A stretch of DNA of 64,000 nucleotides from Pedobacter sp. W3I1. GTDB taxonomy: Bacteria > Bacteroidota > Bacteroidia > Sphingobacteriales > Sphingobacteriaceae. This document shows, in pieces, positions 59,130-64,000 of the stretch (position 1 is its first letter; every line of letters starts with the position of its first letter). The translations under genes were made by a program, and so were the position numbers. Under the pieces are notes generated by a model. It saw only the letters and a program-made list of their open reading frames with translations, did no database searches and had not been told where the DNA came from. The stretch is taken from positions 1,736,001 to 1,800,000 of the forward strand of contig NZ_JAUSXN010000001.1 in assembly GCF_030816015.1 (NCBI RefSeq). Reading direction: 5' to 3'.

Positions 59130-59168
59130 GCGGAATTTGTATCAATTCCTCAATTGTGCAGTTATTTG

Positions 59169-60500
59169 TTAGAAATAGAACTGTGTTCTTAAAGTGAGCA
59201 CATTATCCTTTCTATCAGCGGTATAGCCCTCAATTTGGGTCGATTCGTTTTTAATGATATCGTAATAAAGCACCGCTTTAAAATGTGGGTTAAAGTGGTG
59301 TAGAAAACCAAAGCCAAAAGTATCAAAACGAACATCGGCAGGAGAAAGTCCACGGTCGCTGTAAATATCCAAGCCTTTTACTTTTGAATTGGGATCGTAC
59401 CAATCGTATTTTAGAATGATCTGGTTATCGGTGCTGTTTAAGGTTTGTACAAAGGTAAGGTAAGCACCGTTAAAAGTTCTCGTATAATATGGTAGCGCTA
59501 CCGATTTACTGTCAACAGGGTAGGAGCCTGGTGTGGTTGATGTTGTTGAAGTGCCTGTTTGTAAGCCTGATACCACTTCTGCCCTTAACTCAGATTTCCA
59601 GCTCTTGGTTTTTGTAGCCAGTTGAATATCGGCACCATAATATCTCCTTGGGGCAACCTGATTGATGGTATTAGCCGACGAATCCTTCATCATTCTCCAT
59701 TGGTCGTTGATTCTATCCATCTTATAACTTACGGGTAAGCGGTGATTTAACCCGCCCTGTAAAGTACTGATGCCGCCTGCAATGGTAAATTTATTAAATG
59801 CATAAGTTTTATGGCTTAATCTGAAGATAAAATCTTTACTGTTATCAAATTCTCCTGCCCCAGCTAAGCCTTGTCCGTTGTAAATGCCAAAATCGAATAC
59901 AAAGTTTTTAAGTCTGGCATCTTTCCACCGCGGGTTTAGCGTAAAGGTAACCCCCAGATCTCGTTCTGTTTTCATTAAAATTTGCGACATCCGGCCGCGC
60001 TCCGGGGCTTCCCTCACTGAAGAAGATAATTGCAGTTCGTTCCCAAACGGACGGCCTGAGAGCCCTAATGTAACCGCCAGTATCTTCCATTTATTTTCGT
60101 AATAACGTCCCCAAAAATCCCTTATCGCTACGCCCTGTTCCGTACCATCAAATTGAAGTACAAAATAGGTAGAAGGACTGCCGTCATCCGTTAACATCAT
60201 GTAATCTGCCCTTAAACGCCCCCTTCTTAATCTAAACCGGTTATTGGTAAACTCGCCAAAGTTTCCGCCTTGATATTCTGCTTGTGCACCATTTGCTTGT
60301 GCAACCTGGAATTGAGGCTGCAGGTATCCGCTAAAAGATAACGAACCATATTTCTTTGAAATAATGAGCAAATGATTAACCGTTGTAGAATCCATTACAT
60401 CGTTAATTGTTCTTTGTGCATATCCGGCAACGGAAATGAAAAGCAAAACAATGGTTAAGGAGAAATAAACGCGTTTAATTTTGGCAGAATTGCGGTACAT
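59169..60500 (-). CDS. Phosphate-selective porin O/P-like outer membrane protein
   Basis: A 443-residue outer membrane protein. The signal peptide ends VAGYAQ (about 1-29 from the ATG at 60500), followed by a helical segment and a barrel of alternating amphipathic strands. FGEFTNNRFRLRRGRLRADY and YGADIQLATKTKSWKSELR are typical of the porin O/P family, and it ends in the aromatic FYF. In other bacteria these porins take up phosphate, but in Bacteroidota the ligand varies. A TACCTTTG promoter precedes the ATG, ruling out the earlier TTG at 60536. Single gene. Confidence 0.85.
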   Translation of the reverse strand: MYRNSAKIKRVYFSLTIVLLFISVAGYAQRTINDVMDSTTVNHLLIISKKYGSLSFSGYLQPQFQVAQANGAQAEYQGGNFGEFTNNRFRLRRGRLRADYMMLTDDGSPSTYFVLQFDGTEQGVAIRDFWGRYYENKWKILAVTLGLSGRPFGNELQLSSSVREAPERGRMSQILMKTERDLGVTFTLNPRWKDARLKNFVFDFGIYNGQGLAGAGEFDNSKDFIFRLSHKTYAFNKFTIAGGISTLQGGLNHRLPVSYKMDRINDQWRMMKDSSANTINQVAPRRYYGADIQLATKTKSWKSELRAEVVSGLQTGTSTTSTTPGSYPVDSKSVALPYYTRTFNGAYLTFVQTLNSTDNQIILKYDWYDPNSKVKGLDIYSDRGLSPADVRFDTFGFGFLHHFNPHFKAVLYYDIIKNESTQIEGYTADRKDNVLTLRTQFYF

Positions 60501-60515
60501 GTTTTCATTTTTTTG

Positions 60516-60523
60516 CAAAGGTA
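60516..60523 (-). promoter_or_regulatory. TAnnTTTG -7 element for the porin gene
   Basis: TACCTTTG on the minus strand lies 15 nt before the ATG at 60500 and overlaps the in-frame extension to 60536. Confidence 0.5.
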
Positions 60524-60550
60524 GTTTTATTAACAATTATTTAACACAAA

Positions 60551-60577
60551 AAAGCCCCGACTTTTTGTCGAGGCTTT
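60551..60577 (-). terminator. Terminator after the APC permease
   Basis: AAAGCCTCGAC pairs with GTCGGGGCTTT (one G-U pair) around AAAAA, with T residues on both sides, so it can act in either direction. It separates the permease from the porin. Confidence 0.85.
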
Positions 60578-60597
60578 AAATTTTTTGAAAATATAAC

Positions 60598-62073
60598 TTA
60601 TTTAGCGTCTTTCAAATGTGAATTCTTTTTACTGTATCCAAAGTAAATGATAAATCCTAATGCTAACCAGCCAAATAATCTTAACCAGTTTGTCCATCCT
60701 AAACCAAGGATCATTAAACCGCAGGCAAGAACACCTAAAATTGGAACTAAAGGTACCCAAGGTGTCCTAAACTGACGAGGAAGATCCGGATCTGTTTTTC
60801 TTAAGATAATTACCGCAATACAAACAAGCATAAATGCAAATAATGTACCGATACTCGTCATATCGCCAACTACATCGCCAGGGATAAATGCAGCAAATAA
60901 ACCTACAATTACCAAGATTACTAAGTTTGCTTTATAAGGTGTTTTAAATTTAGGGTGTAAATCACTGAACATTTTAGGTAATAACCCATCTTTACTCATT
61001 GAATAAAATACACGGCTTTGGCCTAATAACATCACCAAAATTACCGAAGAGAAACCTGCTAAAATTGCTACGGTTACTAATTTAGATAACCATGAGTATC
61101 CAGTCATATATTCGCTAATTGCAGCTACAACAGAAGCTTCACCACCTTTAGTTCTGAAAAACTCAACTGGTGCAATTCCTGTTAAAACGTGTGCAAATAA
61201 AATGTATAATATGGTACAAACGGCTAACGATCCTAAAATACCAATTGGCATTGCTGTTTTAGGGTTTTTAGTTTCCTGAGCGGCAGTACTTACGGCATCA
61301 AAACCGATAAAGGCAAAGAATACGGTTCCGGCAGCGCCAATAATGCCCCAGAAACCACCAAAGCTATGGCTAATACCTGCATGATCTACATAAGTTGTAG
61401 CAGCCGGAATATACGGATGGTGGTTAGATTCGTGTATAAAGCCCCAGCCTAAAATAATGATTAAGATCACAATACCCACTTTAGTAATAACAATTAAACC
61501 GTTTACAAAAGCAGATTCTGATGTTCCTTTAATTAAAAGCAAACTTAACAAGCCTACGATAAACAAAGCAGGAAGATTCATAATTCCATTTACGGTACCA
61601 TCTGGATGCGATTGAAAAGGCGAGTGGCACCACTCGTAGGGTATGGGTGAGGTATGTAATACTTCTACCAATAATTTATTCAGATACTCACTCCAGGCTA
61701 TACCCACAGTAGCAGCTCCAACAGCATACTCTAGTACTAAATCCCAGCCAATAACCCAAGCCATTAGCTCACCCATGGTAGCATAAGTATAAGTATACGC
61801 ACTACCAGAGATTGGAATAGAAGATGAGAGCTCAGCATAACATAAGCCAGCCAAAGCGCAGCCTATTGCTGCTATTATAAAACCGATTGTAACTGATGGT
61901 CCAGCATTTTGAGCGGCTGCAGCAGCAGTACGAACAAATAGCCCGGCACCAATAATAGCCCCAACACCTAATGCAACTAATGCACCTGCACTAAGTGTAC
62001 GCTTTAAGCCTTTGCCTGAATCGCCTGCTTCTTCAAGCAATAGATGCATTGGCTTTTTAGTAAATAAACCCAT
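60598..62073 (-). CDS. APC-family amino acid permease
   Basis: A 491-residue permease with about 12 spans of the APC superfamily, related to the protein at 26631. It opens with MGLFTKKPMHLLLEEAGDS, a cytoplasmic tail of the same type as the displaced MFEKLFRKK tail there. The first span is ALGVGAIIGAGLFVRT (G-x-G motif), and SAYTYTYATMGELMAW and GFDAVSTAAQETKNP are typical of cationic amino acid transporters. Substrate not determined. It is flanked by terminators, so it is monocistronic. Confidence 0.92.
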   Translation of the reverse strand: MGLFTKKPMHLLLEEAGDSGKGLKRTLSAGALVALGVGAIIGAGLFVRTAAAAAQNAGPSVTIGFIIAAIGCALAGLCYAELSSSIPISGSAYTYTYATMGELMAWVIGWDLVLEYAVGAATVGIAWSEYLNKLLVEVLHTSPIPYEWCHSPFQSHPDGTVNGIMNLPALFIVGLLSLLLIKGTSESAFVNGLIVITKVGIVILIIILGWGFIHESNHHPYIPAATTYVDHAGISHSFGGFWGIIGAAGTVFFAFIGFDAVSTAAQETKNPKTAMPIGILGSLAVCTILYILFAHVLTGIAPVEFFRTKGGEASVVAAISEYMTGYSWLSKLVTVAILAGFSSVILVMLLGQSRVFYSMSKDGLLPKMFSDLHPKFKTPYKANLVILVIVGLFAAFIPGDVVGDMTSIGTLFAFMLVCIAVIILRKTDPDLPRQFRTPWVPLVPILGVLACGLMILGLGWTNWLRLFGWLALGFIIYFGYSKKNSHLKDAK

Positions 62074-62126
62074 ATTATAGTTTTTGTTTAGATTAATTCA
62101 GCTCCAAACGTAATTAAAAATTACGG

Positions 62127-62167
62127 AAAAGTAAAAGGGATTTTGGTTAAAAATCCCTTTTACTTTT
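62127..62167 (-). terminator. Terminator after the membrane pyrophosphatase gene
   Basis: AAAAGTAAAAGGGATTTT pairs perfectly with its complement (18 bp) around a short GGTTA loop, giving T runs on both strands. It stands between the pyrophosphatase stop and the permease start. Confidence 0.85.
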
Positions 62168-62188
62168 ATTATATCCATGATTTTACAA

Positions 62189-64000
62189 CTAACGACTTAA
62201 TGTATCGGTTGTATTTGTTAAAGTATCGGTAATTATGTGTCCTAAACTATCCGTTTTTTGCTCAATTCTGATTTCTTTTCTAACTTCTAGCTTGTGTTCG
62301 CTTGCAATCGCCTTAACTGCGATGTATGGAGCGATAACCAGTGAAACAATAGACATTAATTTGATTAAAATGTTCATGGAAGGGCCTGAAGTATCTTTAA
62401 AAGGATCTCCAACCGTATCACCAGTTACAGAAGCTTTATGTGGTTCTGATTTTTTATAGTGCATTTCGCCATTAATCATTACACCTTGTTCAAAAGATTT
62501 TTTGGCATTATCCCAGGCGCCACCTGCATTGCTTTGAAAAATACCCATTAATACACCCGTAACGGTTACTCCGGCTAGCAATCCGCCCAAAACTTCCGGG
62601 CCAAAAGTAAAGCCAACAATTATTGGGGTAATTAAGGCAATAGCACCAGGCATCATCATTTCGCGGATGGATGCTTTAGTTGAAATGGCCACGCATTTTT
62701 CATATTCTGGTTTCGCTTTATATTCCATAATACCAGGAATTTCCCTAAACTGGCGGCGAACTTCCTGAACCATATCCATGGCTGCTTTACCCACTGCCTG
62801 AATGCAAAGTGCAGAAAAGATAAACGGAATCATACCGCCAACAAACAAGCCGGCAAGAACAGGTGCCTTATATATATCGATAGCAGTAATACCTGCAATA
62901 CCTACAAAAGCTGCAAATAAAGCTAAAGAAGTTAAGGCTGCAGAGGCAATAGCAAATCCTTTACCGGTTGCTGCAGTTGTATTTCCAACCGCATCTAAAT
63001 TATCGGTACGTTCGCGCACTTCCGGCGGTAACTGGCTCATTTCGGCGATGCCACCTGCATTATCTGCAATTGGTCCGAAAGCATCAATAGCCAATTGCAT
63101 AGCTGTTGTAGCCATCATTCCTGCTGCCGCAATAGCCACACCATATAAACCTGCAAAATGATAGGATAACATAATCCCTCCAGCCAATACTAAAATCGGA
63201 ATCACGGTCGATTTCATCCCGACCGCTAAACCCGCAATAATATTGGTTGCATGCCCTGTTGATGATTGCTGGATAATAGAATTTACAGGTCCTTTGCCCA
63301 TTGCAGTAAAATATTCGGTAACAATACTCATAATCGTACCCACTACTAAACCAACAATAATGGCGTAAAATACATTAATGCTCGAAAACTCATAACCACG
63401 TAAGTTTAGGGTTTCTGGCAGCATCCATTTTACAATAAAGAATGAGGCTATTGCCGTAATTAAAATTGATGACCAGTTACCTAAGTTTAATGCCGTCTGA
63501 ACATTTGATTTATCATCTTTAATGGTTACAAACCAAGTGCCCACAATCGAAAATAAAATTCCCAGACCACATATTACCATTGGCAAAAGGATAGGAGACA
63601 TGCCGCCAAATTTATCAGTTACGGTAATTTCTTGTCCTAGGACCATAGTGGCCAATATCGTTGCTACATAAGAACCAAACAAATCGGCACCCATACCTGC
63701 TACGTCACCCACGTTATCGCCAACGTTATCGGCAATGGTTGCAGGGTTACGCACATCATCTTCCGGAATTCCAGCTTCTACTTTACCTACTAAATCGGCA
63801 CCAACATCGGCAGCCTTAGTATATATACCACCACCAACACGGGCAAACAAGGCTATTGATTCGGCTCCTAAAGAGAAACCGGTTAAAACCTCAATAGCAG
63901 TTCTCATTTCGGTGCTGTTGGCACTGGTTACATGAAATACCTGTAAAAACACAATAAATAAACCGCCTAAACCTAAAACGGCAAGTCCGGCAACACCTAA
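62189..64000 (-). CDS. hppA: Membrane-bound ion-pumping pyrophosphatase (5' end cut off)
   Basis: Only the C-terminal 603 codons are present; the frame stays open to the window edge ([18 protein letters not shown]). It hydrolyses pyrophosphate to pump H+ or Na+ across the membrane. Active-site stretches include [19 protein letters not shown] and [20 protein letters not shown], and [19 protein letters not shown] lies near the end. In [16 protein letters not shown] the alanine stands where K+-independent enzymes have lysine (GNTTKA), so it is probably of the K+-dependent class, which includes Na+ and H+ pumps. The tail after about 575 is a short, polar extension. Single gene with a terminator. 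Confidence 0.95.
   Translation of the reverse strand, partial: LGVAGLAVLGLGGLFIVFLQVFHVTSANSTEMRTAIEVLTGFSLGAESIALFARVGGGIYTKAADVGADLVGKVEAGIPEDDVRNPATIADNVGDNVGDVAGMGADLFGSYVATILATMVLGQEITVTDKFGGMSPILLPMVICGLGILFSIVGTWFVTIKDDKSNVQTALNLGNWSSILITAIASFFIVKWMLPETLNLRGYEFSSINVFYAIIVGLVVGTIMSIVTEYFTAMGKGPVNSIIQQSSTGHATNIIAGLAVGMKSTVIPILVLAGGIMLSYHFAGLYGVAIAAAGMMATTAMQLAIDAFGPIADNAGGIAEMSQLPPEVRERTDNLDAVGNTTAATGKGFAIASAALTSLALFAAFVGIAGITAIDIYKAPVLAGLFVGGMIPFIFSALCIQAVGKAAMDMVQEVRRQFREIPGIMEYKAKPEYEKCVAISTKASIREMMMPGAIALITPIIVGFTFGPEVLGGLLAGVTVTGVLMGIFQSNAGGAWDNAKKSFEQGVMINGEMHYKKSEPHKASVTGDTVGDPFKDTSGPSMNILIKLMSIVSLVIAPYIAVKAIASEHKLEVRKEIRIEQKTDSLGHIITDTLTNTTDTLSR

Noticed and set aside
1..64000. 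tRNA, rRNA, CRISPR and riboswitch genes
   Set aside because: I looked in all larger gaps for tRNA T-loops, direct spacer repeats and known riboswitch cores and found none; palindromic repeats are not regularly spaced, so they are not CRISPR.

Overview
The window looks like chromosomal DNA of a Bacteroidota member, most likely family Sphingobacteriaceae and close to Pedobacter. This is inferred from gene content and style, not from a search. Pointers are TAnnTTTG promoter elements upstream of many genes with few Shine-Dalgarno sequences, type IX secretion parts (PorT, a PorG/DUF6089-like protein, a cargo protein with a sorting domain), split transketolase subunits, an ECF sigma operon of the Bacteroidota type, FucP-like sugar uptake, a REP-associated tyrosine transposase and AT-rich intergenic DNA packed with short repeats. 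There is no phage, plasmid, CRISPR array, rRNA or recognisable tRNA.

Layout. 0.2-3.7 kb: kbl, then pheS with a Rieske-like lipoprotein and a TetR regulator. 3.7-8.6 kb (minus): a secreted protein, a frameshifted Fic gene, an ABC-2 exporter and a lipoprotein. 8.6-12.9 kb: carA with an upstream small ORF, panB, an RluA-type pseudouridine synthase and two lipoproteins. 13-18 kb (minus): a two-component system, a class III aminotransferase and an ECF sigma operon. 18-23.8 kb (minus): transketolase halves, Bcp, an M23 protein, an FAH-family hydrolase and a type IX cargo protein. 24-31 kb: kup with a 50-residue membrane protein, the transposase, an amino-acid permease with a displaced N-terminus, a drug-efflux-type MFS protein and a 1.2 kb gene-free stretch holding a MITE-like insertion. 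31-38 kb: M3 peptidase, UbiA-type prenyltransferase, engB, ubiE-porT, an SDR, a YqeY protein and an alpha/beta hydrolase. 38.7-47.1 kb: a frameshifted CBS gene, then nadK-porG-uppS-bamA-ompH-ompH and murI, an envelope-biogenesis cluster. 47.5-58.1 kb: a long PurF-family enzyme, repeats, a LysE exporter, a FucP-like symporter, dCMP deaminase, a toxin-antitoxin pair between direct repeats, guaA, a binding-protein-like lipoprotein and an RNA methyltransferase. 58.5-64 kb (minus): MarC, porin, APC permease and a membrane pyrophosphatase cut by the window end.

Most genes are housekeeping. The unusual content is in the gaps: a palindromic repeat family bounded by CGTCA and TGACG, one copy interrupted by a 506-bp element with 19-bp inverted ends and a 6-bp target duplication; a REPIN-like pair partly translated in a permease; word-like degenerate repeats at many gene boundaries; and promoter elements lying 3-5 nt from start codons, implying leaderless mRNAs. 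Three genes (fic, an APC permease, a CBS gene) each carry a one-base frameshift, which could be real decay or sequencing error.
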